Positions 48,261 to 59,035 of a stretch of DNA of 64,000 nt are shown in pieces. Both the position numbers and the translations under genes were made by a program. Position 1 is the stretch's first letter; each line of letters starts with the position of its first letter. Under the pieces are notes generated by a model, which had not been told where the DNA came from, ran no database searches, and worked only from the letters and a program-made list of their open reading frames with translations. Source of the DNA: an uncultured SAR116 cluster alpha proteobacterium (lineage in GTDB: Bacteria; Pseudomonadota; Alphaproteobacteria; Puniceispirillales; Marisalimonadaceae). The stretch lies in NCBI GenBank assembly GCA_902593735.1, contig CACJJL010000001.1:124001-188000 (forward strand), read 5' to 3'.

Positions 48261-48356
48261 AGTTTGTAATTTTTTTAAAACTTTTATGTAATTTTTTTCA
48301 CATAAATGCTATTGATAAATTTAACTTCATTATTCTAATTTCTTGGGAGTGTTTTT

Positions 48357-50345
48357 ATGCAAGGACACATAAGTTCAAAAGATGATATGTCCTCTCAAAT
48401 GGCTAATGCAATTAGATTTTTATCTATGGACGCAGTCCAGGCTGCCAGTTCAGGTCACCCGGGAATGCCTATGGGAATGGCAGATGTTGCAACAGTTCTT
48501 TTCAAAGATTTTATAAATATTTTTCCAGACAAACCAGATTGGCCAGATAGAGATAGGTTCGTTTTATCTGCCGGCCATGGATCAATGTTATTATACTCAA
48601 TTCATTATCTTTTAGGCTACAAAGATATGCCAATTGAAAATATTAAAAATTTCAGACAGCTAAATTACAATACTGCTGGGCACCCTGAATTTGGTTATGC
48701 AGATGGTATAGAGACTACAACTGGACCATTAGGACAAGGTCTTGCGACTGCTGTTGGAATGGCTTTGGGTGAAAAGTTAATGGCATCAAGATTTGGTAAT
48801 AATTTAGTTAATCACTTTACTTATGTTATTGCTAGTGATGGTTGTCTACAAGAGGGCATTAGTCACGAAGCTATTGAGTTTTCTGGACATCTGAAGTTAT
48901 CAAAGTTAATTGTTTTTTGGGATGATAATAAAATTTCAATTGATGGATCAACCAACTTATCTAATTCTTCAAACCAAATTGCTAGGTTTAAAGCGGCAGG
49001 CTGGCACACTCAAATTATAGATGGTCATAATTATTTTGATATAAGCACAGCTATTATGAATGCAAAAAAATCAAGAAAACCATCATTAATAGCATGTAAG
49101 ACTAAAATTGGATACGGTGCACCTAATTTGGCAGGAACAGCTAAAACTCATGGTGCCCCTCTTGGAGCTGATGAAATAGCTGCTACAAGAAAGGCATTGG
49201 GATGGTCAAGTAATCCATTTGATATACCCACAGAAATATTAACAGAGTGGAAAAAAACTACAGAGAGATCAAAAGAACTTTTTAAAGCATGGGAAAAAAA
49301 ATTAGAAGAAAGCCCTAGAAGGAAAAGATTCCAGATGTTTATCGAAGGAAATATTCCTAATTCTTATCAAAGAAAAATGAATTTATTTATTAAACAAATG
49401 AAAAAAGAATTACCTAAACTTGCAACAAGGCAAGCAAGTCAAAAAGCTTTAGAGGTAATAAACAAAACTATCGTAAATACATTAGGTGGATCAGCAGATT
49501 TGACAGGGTCAAATTTAACTAAGACATGTGAAATGAGAACAATTACCTCGAGCAAATTTTCAGGTAACTACATTCATTATGGAATTAGAGAGCATGCCAT
49601 GGGCTCTATTATGAATGGTATCGCTTTACATAAAGGTTTTATACCTTATGGAGGAACATTTTTAGTTTTTAGTGATTACATGAGAGCATCTATAAGACTA
49701 TCTGCATTAATGTCTTTAAGAGTGATTTATGTACTAACTCATGATTCGATTGGTTTAGGTGAAGACGGGCCAACTCATCAACCAATTGAACATCTAGCAA
49801 TTTTAAGAGCAACACCAAATGTAAATTTGATAAGGCCAGCAGATATTGTTGAAACTGCAGAGGCTTGGGATGTTGCACTTAAAACTAATGGACCAACAGT
49901 TTTGGCTTTGTCAAGACAAGGTTTGAGAGCTTATAGAAATGAAAAAAATAATAAAAATATGGTTTCTAGAGGTGGATATATTCTAAATAATATTTCAAAA
50001 GATAGAGATATTACACTAATAGCTACTGGATCTGAAATAGAGATAGCTATGGAAGCTTCTGAAATATTGTCCAAAGAAGGTATTAAGGCTACAGTTGTAT
50101 CGCTTCCATGCTGGGAATTATTTGATAAACAAGATGAAGAATATAAGAATCAAGTTTTAGGAAATTACCCATGTATAGCTATTGAAGCAGCCTCTGAAAT
50201 GGGGTGGAGTAAGTATATAGGTGAAAAGGGGATATTCATTGGTATGAAAAGTTTTGGAGCGTCTGGACCGGCTTCAGACTTATACAATCATTTTAATATT
50301 ACTAGTAAATCTATAATTGATTCAGCAAAATTATTGTTAAAATAA
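48357..50345 (+). CDS. tkt: Transketolase
   Basis: [52 protein letters not shown]. Confidence 0.97.
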   Translation: MQGHISSKDDMSSQMANAIRFLSMDAVQAASSGHPGMPMGMADVATVLFKDFINIFPDKPDWPDRDRFVLSAGHGSMLLYSIHYLLGYKDMPIENIKNFRQLNYNTAGHPEFGYADGIETTTGPLGQGLATAVGMALGEKLMASRFGNNLVNHFTYVIASDGCLQEGISHEAIEFSGHLKLSKLIVFWDDNKISIDGSTNLSNSSNQIARFKAAGWHTQIIDGHNYFDISTAIMNAKKSRKPSLIACKTKIGYGAPNLAGTAKTHGAPLGADEIAATRKALGWSSNPFDIPTEILTEWKKTTERSKELFKAWEKKLEESPRRKRFQMFIEGNIPNSYQRKMNLFIKQMKKELPKLATRQASQKALEVINKTIVNTLGGSADLTGSNLTKTCEMRTITSSKFSGNYIHYGIREHAMGSIMNGIALHKGFIPYGGTFLVFSDYMRASIRLSALMSLRVIYVLTHDSIGLGEDGPTHQPIEHLAILRATPNVNLIRPADIVETAEAWDVALKTNGPTVLALSRQGLRAYRNEKNNKNMVSRGGYILNNISKDRDITLIATGSEIEIAMEASEILSKEGIKATVVSLPCWELFDKQDEEYKNQVLGNYPCIAIEAASEMGWSKYIGEKGIFIGMKSFGASGPASDLYNHFNITSKSIIDSAKLLLK

Positions 50346-50373
50346 GTATAATTACAAAGAGTGATTTTTTTAA

Positions 50374-51573
50374 ATGTCTAGTAGCATTAAAAGTATAGTT
50401 AATGAAGATGTAAGAAATAAAGTTGTAATTTTAAGAGCTGACTTGAATATTCCAATTGTTAATGGTGTTGTCCAAGATCGTACAAGGCTTAAAAGGTTAA
50501 TGCCGACAATTAATTATTTGTTAGAAAATCAATCCAAATTAATTATTTGTAGTCACTTAGGTAGACCAAAAGGAAAATTTGATGCAAATTTTTCTCTTAA
50601 GCCATTAGTGAATGTTTTGTCTGAAATTACGAAAACAAAAGTTCATTTTAATTCATCTTGTATTGGTTACGAAGTTTTGAAGCAAAAGAGCACACTAGAA
50701 CAAGGAGAAATCTTATTATTAGAAAATTTACGATTTCATGAAAGTGAGACTAAAAATGACTTTAATTTTGCAAATGAGTTGTCAAAGGGCTGTGATATTT
50801 TTGTGAATGATGCCTTTTCTTGCTCACATAGAGCTCATGCAAGCTTACATGCAATAACAAAATTTCTTCCATCTTTCTCTGGATTATTACTAGATGAGGA
50901 AGTTCAAGCACTAACTTCTGTATTGAACTCTCCAATCAAACCAGTTGCAGCACTAGTAGGTGGTGCTAAAATATCATCAAAGATTAATATAATAGAATAT
51001 TTGTTAACCAAAATGGATTATTTGGTTATTGGTGGAGCGATGGCAAATACTTTTCTTTTTGCGCAGGGTTTAAATATGGGGAAAAGTCTATACGAAAAAG
51101 ATTGTATTGATATTGCAAAATCAATTTTAAAAAAAAGTGAGTTAAATAAGTGTCAAATAATTCTACCCTTAGATCTAGTTGTTTCAGAAAAATTTGAAAC
51201 TAATGCAAAATTTGAAATAGTGCCTTCAAATGTTGTCCCACAAGCAATGATGGCTTTAGATATTGGCCCTAAAACAGTAAGCAAAATAAGTCATATATTT
51301 CAAAATGTTAATACTTTACTCTGGAATGGTCCAGTTGGTGCCTTTGAAACACCGCCATTTGGAGAGGGAACTTTCAAGCTTGCTAGAGAGGCTGCTAGAT
51401 TAACGGTAAATAAAAATTTAATTACTGTTGCAGGCGGTGGTGATACGACTTCTGCTTTAAACAAAGCTAGAGTTGTAGATGATTTTACATATGTGTCCTC
51501 AGCAGGAGGGGCTTTTCTAGAATGGCTTGAAGGAATAGAATTACCAGCAATATCAGTATTAAGTAATAATTAA
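50374..51573 (+). CDS. pgk: Phosphoglycerate kinase
   Basis: VVILRADLNIPI, ICSHLGRPKGK, VAALVGGAKISSKI, TVAGGGDTTSAL. Confidence 0.97.
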   Translation: MSSSIKSIVNEDVRNKVVILRADLNIPIVNGVVQDRTRLKRLMPTINYLLENQSKLIICSHLGRPKGKFDANFSLKPLVNVLSEITKTKVHFNSSCIGYEVLKQKSTLEQGEILLLENLRFHESETKNDFNFANELSKGCDIFVNDAFSCSHRAHASLHAITKFLPSFSGLLLDEEVQALTSVLNSPIKPVAALVGGAKISSKINIIEYLLTKMDYLVIGGAMANTFLFAQGLNMGKSLYEKDCIDIAKSILKKSELNKCQIILPLDLVVSEKFETNAKFEIVPSNVVPQAMMALDIGPKTVSKISHIFQNVNTLLWNGPVGAFETPPFGEGTFKLAREAARLTVNKNLITVAGGGDTTSALNKARVVDDFTYVSSAGGAFLEWLEGIELPAISVLSNN

Positions 51574-51602
51574 TAAATTTATAAATTCAGAAAGGAGAAA
51601 CG

Positions 51603-52610
51603 ATGTCAGTAAGGGTTGCTATTAATGGATTTGGAAGAATAGGTAGAAATATTTTAAGGGCAATAGTTGAGTCAACTCGTAATGATATCATTGTGGTTGG
51701 TATAAACGACTTGGGTCCTGTAGAAACAAATGCTCATTTATTAAGATACGATAGTGTTCATGGAAAGTTTCCAGAAGATGTTCATATTAATGGAAATAAT
51801 TTAGATGTGGGGCAAGGACCGATAAAAGTTACCTCTATAAGAGATCCTAAAGATTTGCCTTGGAAAGAACTTGATGTTGATATTGCAATGGAGTGTACTG
51901 GTATTTTCACTAGTAGAGAAAAAGCCTCTATGCATCTTCAGGCAGGTGCAAGGAGGGTGCTTGTTTCTGCTCCTGCTAGTGGTGTAGACCTTACTGTTGT
52001 TTATGGGGTAAATCATCAAAAGATATCTAAAGATCATCTAGTTTTATCAAATGCTTCATGTACTACAAACTGTTTAGCACCTATTGCTATGGCACTAAAT
52101 AACGGAGTTGGGATTAGTCAAGGTTTTATGACTACAATTCATTCGTATACTGGGGACCAACCTACATTAGATACAATGCATTCTGATCTTTATAGGTCAA
52201 GAGCAGCTGCCGGAAATATGATACCTACCTCTACTGGTGCAGCAAAAGCAGTTGGATTGGTTTTACCAGAATTAAATGGAAAGTTAGATGGAGTTTCAGT
52301 AAGGGTTCCTACTCAAAACGTATCAGTTGTTGATTTTAAGTTTAATGCTACCAGATCAACTTCAGTTGATGAAATTAATAACATTATAAAAGAGTCAGCT
52401 AACGGAAGGTTAAAAAATATTCTTGGCTTTACTGATGAACCACTTGTATCAAGTGATTTTAACCATGATGCTCGTTCTTCAATATTTCACACGGATCAGA
52501 CAAAAGTAATGGACAATACATTTGTTAGAGTATTAAGCTGGTATGATAATGAGTGGGGTTTTTCTAACAGAATGTCAGATACTGCTGTAGCAATTGGAAA
52601 GACAATTTAA
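51603..52610 (+). CDS. gap: Glyceraldehyde-3-phosphate dehydrogenase type I
   Basis: VAINGFGRIGRNILRA, SNASCTTNCLAP, WYDNEWGFSNRM. Confidence 0.98.
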   Translation: MSVRVAINGFGRIGRNILRAIVESTRNDIIVVGINDLGPVETNAHLLRYDSVHGKFPEDVHINGNNLDVGQGPIKVTSIRDPKDLPWKELDVDIAMECTGIFTSREKASMHLQAGARRVLVSAPASGVDLTVVYGVNHQKISKDHLVLSNASCTTNCLAPIAMALNNGVGISQGFMTTIHSYTGDQPTLDTMHSDLYRSRAAAGNMIPTSTGAAKAVGLVLPELNGKLDGVSVRVPTQNVSVVDFKFNATRSTSVDEINNIIKESANGRLKNILGFTDEPLVSSDFNHDARSSIFHTDQTKVMDNTFVRVLSWYDNEWGFSNRMSDTAVAIGKTI

Positions 52611-52652
52611 AAAATAACTCTGAGCTTTTTGAAATTAAAGGGAAATATTTGT

Positions 52653-53312
52653 ATGCCTGAAGTGTTAATAGCTCCGTCAATATTATCTTCAAATTTTTCA
52701 TGTTTAGCTGAAGAAATTAAAGCTATTGATAAAGCAGGTGCAGATTGGATACATTTGGATGTTATGGACGGTCATTTCGTACCAAATCTTACATTTGGTC
52801 CGCCAATTATAAAATCTATTAGAGATTATTCAAAAAAACCTTTCGATGCACATCTGATGGTTACTAATCCAGATGATCTTTTAGAAGAATATGTTAATGC
52901 TGGAGTTAATATAATAACTGTTCACAAAGAAGTTACTCCTCATTTAGATAAAACTTTGAATCGTATTCGTGAATTGGGATGTAAAGCTGGAGTTTCTATT
53001 AATCCTGCCACATCTATTTCAGGTCTAGAGTTTTTGTTAGATAAATTAGATCTTATTCTCGTAATGACTGTAAATCCTGGTTTTGGTGGTCAAAAGTTTA
53101 TTGAATCATCTCTATGTAAAATTAAATTGGTTAAAGAGTTAGTAAACGATAAACCTATAAAAATTCAGGTTGATGGCGGTATTAATGAAGTTATTGCACC
53201 TAGGGTAATTGATGCAGGTGCAAATGTAATTGTTGCAGGCTCTGCCATCTTTAATGGAGATTGTGTGGAGAGTTATTCAAACAATATAAAAGCTCTTCGT
53301 TGTAATATTTAA
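52653..53312 (+). CDS. rpe: Ribulose-phosphate 3-epimerase
   Basis: APSILSSNFSCLAEEI, HLDVMDGHFVPNLTFGP, VNPGFGGQKFI. ATG 52653 with AAAGGG SD preferred over TTG 52629. Confidence 0.95.
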   Translation: MPEVLIAPSILSSNFSCLAEEIKAIDKAGADWIHLDVMDGHFVPNLTFGPPIIKSIRDYSKKPFDAHLMVTNPDDLLEEYVNAGVNIITVHKEVTPHLDKTLNRIRELGCKAGVSINPATSISGLEFLLDKLDLILVMTVNPGFGGQKFIESSLCKIKLVKELVNDKPIKIQVDGGINEVIAPRVIDAGANVIVAGSAIFNGDCVESYSNNIKALRCNI

Positions 53313-53315
53313 AAT

Positions 53316-53978
53316 ATGAAAAAATTACATTTTAATATTATTTTTGATTTAGATGGTACCTTAGTTCATTCAGTTCCTGATATGCATTATGCAATAAATA
53401 AAACTTTAACTAAATATAATTTAAAAAATATCTCTGAGAAAAAACTACAGACTTTTGTAGGTCAAGGTATGTTATCTTTATCAAAAAAAGTAGTTGATTT
53501 TTGTGGTGGAGATGAAAGTTTATACGAAGTAATTTTTAATAGTTACAGGCAAAACTATTCAGACCAGCCTTATAGATATAGTACTTTAATGCCAGGCGTA
53601 ATGGAGACACTTAATTGTCTTTATGAAAAGAAGATACCAATGGGCATATGTACTAATAAAAGACAAAACGTTACAGAAAAATTAATTCAAAAAATGAATC
53701 TAAATAAATTTTTTACTATAATTGTTGGGGCAAGAGATGATATTCCGTTAAAACCAAAGCCAAATATGTTATTATTAGCAATGAAGGGTTTTAGAACAAC
53801 AAACAAAATGTTTTACATGGTTGGTGATACATCAAACGATATTGACGCAGCTAAAGCAGCAAATATAAAATCAATTATAGTTGCAGGCGGTTACACTGAC
53901 AAAGATGTGAACAAAATGGGAGCTACTCACACACTAAAAAACATGAAAGATATAATCAAACTTTTAGGTTTGTCTTAA
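53316..53978 (+). CDS. HAD hydrolase, phosphoglycolate phosphatase-like
   Basis: IIFDLDGTLVHSVPDM, ICTNKRQ, VGDTSNDIDAAKAANI; follows rpe. Confidence 0.87.
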   Translation: MKKLHFNIIFDLDGTLVHSVPDMHYAINKTLTKYNLKNISEKKLQTFVGQGMLSLSKKVVDFCGGDESLYEVIFNSYRQNYSDQPYRYSTLMPGVMETLNCLYEKKIPMGICTNKRQNVTEKLIQKMNLNKFFTIIVGARDDIPLKPKPNMLLLAMKGFRTTNKMFYMVGDTSNDIDAAKAANIKSIIVAGGYTDKDVNKMGATHTLKNMKDIIKLLGLS

Positions 53979-54895
53979 ATTGGATCCCAACTAAAAACAT
54001 CACCACTTCTTTCATTAGGAGTTAATAAATTTTTGAATGAGGGCAGTGCTCTTTCTGCAATTTCAGTTGGGGTCCATCCTTTTTCTGAGTGGATACTTTT
54101 TATTGGTCTATTTTGATTGTAAATAAATAGCTCGTTTAAACGTGCACTAAAGATTTGTCCTGTTATATCCTTTGCAGCTCCTGAAGCTAAAAATACAGCT
54201 AATGGTGCATTTGTTTCAGGTGTCATCTTTTTTAACCTCTCAACCCGTTCTTTTTCTGCTTCAGTATTTGAAGGTATAGAATTTGTCATCCTACTCCAAG
54301 CAAAAGGAGCTATACAATTGGATCTAACATTAAATCTACTCATATCTAAAGAAATTGATTTAGATAATCCAACAATTCCTAATTTTGCTGCTGCATAATT
54401 TGCTTGACCAAAATTTCCAATTAATCCTGATGTACTAGTCATATGTACAAAAGCTCCTGATTTTTGTTCACGAAAATATGGAGCTACAGCTCGGCTAACA
54501 TAAAAACATCCATTTAAGTGGACATTAACAACATCATTCCAATCTGAGGGTTCCATTTTATGAAAAATAGTATCTCTTAATATGCCTGCATTATTTATTA
54601 CAATGTCAATTTTCCCAAATTCATCTAAAGCTCTTTTAACAATTGATTGTGCACTTTCCCAGGAAGAAACACTATCGTTGTTTATAACTGCTTTTCCACC
54701 CTTTTGAGTAATTAATCCTACTGTTTCTTGTGCTGGAGACTCTGATCCTCCCTCACCAGATAAAGAAACACCAATATCATTAACAACTATTGAAGCTCCC
54801 TCATTAGCTAGAGCCAATGCTATTTCACGACCAATGCCGCCACCAGACCCCGTTACAATAGCTACCTTATCTTTTAATCCTAAATTAACTCTCAT
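53975..54895 (-). CDS. Short-chain dehydrogenase/reductase (MFE-2/3-hydroxyacyl-CoA dehydrogenase-like)
   Basis: VAIVTGSGGGIGREIALALANEGASIVVND, INNAGILRD, NYAAAKLGIVGL. Confidence 0.92.
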   Translation of the reverse strand: MRVNLGLKDKVAIVTGSGGGIGREIALALANEGASIVVNDIGVSLSGEGGSESPAQETVGLITQKGGKAVINNDSVSSWESAQSIVKRALDEFGKIDIVINNAGILRDTIFHKMEPSDWNDVVNVHLNGCFYVSRAVAPYFREQKSGAFVHMTSTSGLIGNFGQANYAAAKLGIVGLSKSISLDMSRFNVRSNCIAPFAWSRMTNSIPSNTEAEKERVERLKKMTPETNAPLAVFLASGAAKDITGQIFSARLNELFIYNQNRPIKSIHSEKGWTPTEIAERALPSFKNLLTPNERSGDVFSWDPI

Positions 54896-55032
54896 TGCTT
54901 TTTTCCTAAGAAATTTTGATTATTAAAATACTATTAAAAATTTTTTAATAATTTTCCAGAACTAATATTAAATTATTTAAAATAATCTATTTATTGATAA
55001 TTACATTTTATGTCATAATATTTTAGTTAATT

Positions 55033-55109
55033 GGCCTCGTAGCTCATCTGGATAGAGCGCAAGATTCCTAATCTTGAGGTAACAGGTTCGAGTCCTGTCG
55101 GGGTCACCA
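55033..55109 (+). tRNA. tRNA-Arg (anticodon CCT), CCA encoded
   Basis: GGCCTCG TA GCTC ATCTGGATA GAGC G CAAGA TTCCTAA TCTTG AGGTA ACAGG TTCGAGT CCTGT CGGGGTC A CCA folds as a cloverleaf; loop TT-CCT-AA. Confidence 0.95.
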
Positions 55110-55223
55110 ATAGCATAATAAATTTACATTTTGATTTATTTATTTAAATTAAATTTTTGTTTCTTTACAGTGATATGATGAGATTATTTAAAAGGAAACT
55201 AAAACAACTTAGAAGAGATAAAT

Positions 55224-55883
55224 TTGAAATATAATCCATTTCCAAAAAGTCACAAATATGACGAATTAATTAAAATTTACACTGATATTGCTTGTAAGGG
55301 TGGGTATAAGCGTGATGGGACGTTTGTTCCTCCTGATAAATTATTTGGGATGTCAGGTCAAGTTAAATTCAAAAGTATTTTAAAACAATTATTTGAAAAA
55401 TATAACATTAAGTCATTACTTGACTATGGAGCTGGACAAGGTTCCTGGGAAAAAAAAATTGACGGGAATATTTCATTAAAAGATTTTTTAAATTTAAAAA
55501 AGGTAAACTACTATGAACCTGCCAGAGATCTAAACAAGAAAAATATTTCTGATTGTGTCGTATCTTTTGATGTTTTGGAACATGTTTTTATTTCTGATCT
55601 TCCTTGGGTGATTTATGATATTTTTTCTTATTCTACTAGACTTGTGATAATAAATGCTGCTTGTTATCCAGCAGAAAAAGTTCTCCCGAATAAAGAAAAT
55701 GTTCATATTACTGTAAGACAACCATTTTGGTGGAAAGGAATGATTGATAGTGTTGCAAATTTATTCCCAGATATCAGTTATGTAGTTTTAGCTTCAAAAA
55801 CTATAAAGGACATAACATTATTTGAAGATGTCTCTAGAAATGATTTTTTAAAAGTTAATGGTTATATGGCTTTAGAAAAATAG
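55224..55883 (+). CDS. Class I SAM-dependent methyltransferase-like protein
   Basis: LLDYGAGQGSWEKK (motif I-like), VVSFDVLEHVFISDLPWVIYDIFSY; TTG start. Confidence 0.68.
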   Translation: MKYNPFPKSHKYDELIKIYTDIACKGGYKRDGTFVPPDKLFGMSGQVKFKSILKQLFEKYNIKSLLDYGAGQGSWEKKIDGNISLKDFLNLKKVNYYEPARDLNKKNISDCVVSFDVLEHVFISDLPWVIYDIFSYSTRLVIINAACYPAEKVLPNKENVHITVRQPFWWKGMIDSVANLFPDISYVVLASKTIKDITLFEDVSRNDFLKVNGYMALEK

Positions 55884-56057
55884 AATAAAAAAAATTTGTC
55901 TTAAATATTTTATAATTTTTTGAAATATAATTTTTGTTTAAGACAAAATTATTTAAATTAAATTGATAATGAAACTTGCTATTTTTACTTCTAAAAGTTA
56001 AATGTTAATTATAATTCCAAATCTTAATACGTGTAAATTAAGTAAAGTTTATTAGTA

Positions 56058-56285
56058 ATGGAACAAACTAAAAGTTTAAATATAGATATAATTCTTCCTT
56101 GGGAGATAGGCTTAATAATTGTTATTTTAGGATTTATAATCGTCATAGTTGGCGTTAGACAAAGTAAAAAAAAATTTGAAGATTTTGATAAATATCCATT
56201 CATCAAACCATCTACAAAAATATTTTTTGGTTCAGTTGCTTGTATATTTGGCGCAATACAAATGTTACCTTTATTAAAATTGTAG
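56058..56285 (+). CDS. Small two-TM hypothetical membrane protein
   Basis: 75 aa with two hydrophobic segments (IGLIIVILGFIIVIVGV; IFFGSVACIFGAIQMLPLL). Confidence 0.55.
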   Translation: MEQTKSLNIDIILPWEIGLIIVILGFIIVIVGVRQSKKKFEDFDKYPFIKPSTKIFFGSVACIFGAIQMLPLLKL

Positions 56286-56331
56286 TCTATAATTAAACAA
56301 ATAAATAACATTAATTAGAAAAATTTTATCT

Positions 56332-58275
56332 ATGACAATAGAAGATGACTTAAAATCAATTCAAAATTCTATAGATGAATTAGATATATCAAAAATTTTC
56401 AATGGTATTAGTTTATTCAGAAAAAAATATCCACAAAATAATAAAATTAATTACTTAATAGAAAAAAATAAAAAGTCCTTTTCAAAAAAAGTTTTAATTT
56501 CTAATAAAAGAATTTTAACAATATTGCATTCACGAAATCCACAAGATGCGCTGAAAGAATTAGTATCTATTTATAATAAAGATTTAAATAATGCTTTTTT
56601 AAGTTCAATAATCGGAAATTTATATGGTTCTTTTAAAAAATTTGACAGAGCAATTTTTTTTCAAGAAAGATCAATATATCTAAATCCCTTTGAAGAAACT
56701 TTTTATATCAATCTTCACGAAACCTTAACAAAAAATGGATACATTTCAAAAGCTCTAGGTATAATCCTTATGGCAGAAACTTTAATGCCAAAGCGAGTAG
56801 AAATAGAATTGCCTATTGCTAGGTCTTTATTTTCTAATAAATATTATGATAGATCAATTATACAGTATGAAAATTTATTAAAAAACACACCTAAGGACGA
56901 GAAATTAAAAATTGAATTTTGTCAACAGCTACTAAAACTTAAATACACTAATAAAGTAAAAGAATTAGCTAATAATATTGAGGATCCTAAAAACATAAAA
57001 CAAAAAAATATCATTTTGGGTTTAGCAAATTTTCATGAAGGTAATAACGAACTATCAAAAGATTTTTTTGAAAAAGCAATTGATCTTGATAATGGAAATT
57101 CCAAATACTTTACTTATATAGCGAAATGTTATGAACAAGAAAACGAATTTACTTTGGCGGAACTTACTCATAGTCAAGCTCTGACAAACAATGAAGACAA
57201 CCCTCTAATTCTAAAAAATTTTGGAACTTTCTACTATAAAATTGGAGATTTTGAAAAAGCAGAAAAATTTTTCTTGAAAGCAATAAGTTACAACACTTTT
57301 GATTTTGACATTAGATATAACTTATCATTAGTTCAACTTTTTCAAAGAAAATTTAAAGATGGATGGTTAAATTATAATTACAGATGGTTATCTAATAATT
57401 TTGATTCTACGGAGTTAAAAACAAAATTACCAAAATTCAACAAAAATAAGAACTTTGAAACTATATATATATGGGCAGAACAGGGTATTGGGGACCAAAT
57501 ATTATTTGCACGTTTTTTAAAAAATAAAATTTTTTTACGCAAAAGAATTTACTGTACTGTAAACTCGAAATTAGAAAAGTTATTTGAACGATCCTTTCCA
57601 CAAGTTAAATTTGTACAGAATATTCCTCATGAATACCTTGCTTCACATATGCCTATTGGAGATCTTGGTCATATTTGTCTAGAAACATCAAAAGAGCTTA
57701 AGCATAATTCTGAAAGTTATTTAAAATCATCAAATGAAAAATTAGATTTGATAAATGAAGAAATAAATCTTGAAAATTTGAATTTATCAAATAAAAAATT
57801 TTGTGGAATTTCCTGGTTAAGTAAAAACAATGATTTTGGAAAAGAAAAATCTATTAATTTAAATACATTATTACCAATACTTGAATTAAAAGATTATATA
57901 TTTATTAACTTGCAATATGGCGAAACGTTTGATGAAAGAGATGAATTCTTTAAAAGACATGACATAAAAATTGTAAATATAAAGCTAATTGATAATTATA
58001 ATGACGTTGATGGCCTGGCAACTTTAATTGATTTTTGTGATATTGTGTTAACAGTAAGTAATTCAACAGCACATCTTGCTGGAGCATTGGGCAAAAAAAC
58101 ATTTTTAATGAAATCAAAAGGCAAAGGTAGTCTATGGTATTGGTCAAGTGAAAACAGAAGAAGTTTATGGTATAAATCTATAAAAATCTATGAACAATTA
58201 AAAGTAAATGACTGGAAAAAAGTAGTTGAAGACATTAAGGTGGATATAAAAAAACAAAGACTGTCTAATAAATAG
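56332..58275 (+). CDS. TPR-repeat protein with C-terminal glycosyltransferase (GT-B/GT9-like) region
   Basis: Repeated TPR-like helices (YFTYIAKCYEQENEFTLAELTHSQAL; ILKNFGTFYYKIGDFEKAEKFFLKAI), C-terminal LIDFCDIVLTVSNSTAHLAGALGKKTFLM. Confidence 0.75.
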   Translation: MTIEDDLKSIQNSIDELDISKIFNGISLFRKKYPQNNKINYLIEKNKKSFSKKVLISNKRILTILHSRNPQDALKELVSIYNKDLNNAFLSSIIGNLYGSFKKFDRAIFFQERSIYLNPFEETFYINLHETLTKNGYISKALGIILMAETLMPKRVEIELPIARSLFSNKYYDRSIIQYENLLKNTPKDEKLKIEFCQQLLKLKYTNKVKELANNIEDPKNIKQKNIILGLANFHEGNNELSKDFFEKAIDLDNGNSKYFTYIAKCYEQENEFTLAELTHSQALTNNEDNPLILKNFGTFYYKIGDFEKAEKFFLKAISYNTFDFDIRYNLSLVQLFQRKFKDGWLNYNYRWLSNNFDSTELKTKLPKFNKNKNFETIYIWAEQGIGDQILFARFLKNKIFLRKRIYCTVNSKLEKLFERSFPQVKFVQNIPHEYLASHMPIGDLGHICLETSKELKHNSESYLKSSNEKLDLINEEINLENLNLSNKKFCGISWLSKNNDFGKEKSINLNTLLPILELKDYIFINLQYGETFDERDEFFKRHDIKIVNIKLIDNYNDVDGLATLIDFCDIVLTVSNSTAHLAGALGKKTFLMKSKGKGSLWYWSSENRRSLWYKSIKIYEQLKVNDWKKVVEDIKVDIKKQRLSNK

Positions 58276-58314
58276 TAACTAATAGATTAAAAATTTATTC
58301 AAAAAGGCAACGAA

Positions 58315-59004
58315 GTGACTAAATGTCTAAACATTTTTGTAGGATTTGATCAAAAAGAAGCTATTGCGTATCACGCTTTTTCACAATCTTTGATACAAAA
58401 TTCTTCCATTCCATTATCTATTACCCCGTTAGCTGAAAATACCTTAAATATGTATAATGAAAATCATTTGGATGGTACTAATAAGTTTACTTATAGTAGA
58501 TTTTTAATACCATATTTAATGAACTTTAAAGGATTTGCTGTCTTTGCCGATGGAGACATGACTTGCTTAACGGACATTAGAGAATTATACGAATTGTTTG
58601 ATGAACAGTTTGCAATTCAAGTTGTAAAACATGATTACAAAACTAAATTCAAAAAAAAATATTTTGGTCAAAAAAATGAAGATTATCCTAGAAAAAATTG
58701 GTCAAGTGTAATCGTTTGGAATTGTTCTCATCCTAAAAATAAAGTTTTAACACCAGATTTTATATCAAACAAGGAAGGTTCTTTTTTACACAGATTCAGT
58801 TGGTTAGCTGACAATGATATAGGAGAATTAGACAAATCCTGGAATTGGCTGGCCATGGAATATCCAGAAAGAAATGATGTAAAAATTATTCATTATACCT
58901 TAGGTACTCCTTGCTTCAAAGAATATGAAAAAACGTCATTATCTAAATTTTGGCATGATAGTTTTTCTGAATTATTAGAGGGCTATTATAAGAAATTAAA
59001 GTGA
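58315..59004 (+). CDS. Glycosyltransferase-like protein (GT8-like)
   Basis: FVGFDQKEAIAYHAFSQSLI, TYSRFLIPYLMNFKGFAVFADGDMTC (DxD-type); GTG start. Confidence 0.7.
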   Translation: MTKCLNIFVGFDQKEAIAYHAFSQSLIQNSSIPLSITPLAENTLNMYNENHLDGTNKFTYSRFLIPYLMNFKGFAVFADGDMTCLTDIRELYELFDEQFAIQVVKHDYKTKFKKKYFGQKNEDYPRKNWSSVIVWNCSHPKNKVLTPDFISNKEGSFLHRFSWLADNDIGELDKSWNWLAMEYPERNDVKIIHYTLGTPCFKEYEKTSLSKFWHDSFSELLEGYYKKLK

Positions 59005-59035
59005 TAAATTTTACTATTACTAAAGTGAAAATTAA

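Noticed and set aside
56024-56311. 95-aa minus-strand ORF opposite the 56058-56285 small membrane protein
   Set aside because: Almost fully antisense to the better-placed plus-strand ORF, with low-complexity hydrophobic sequence and no recognisable family; probably a shadow ORF.
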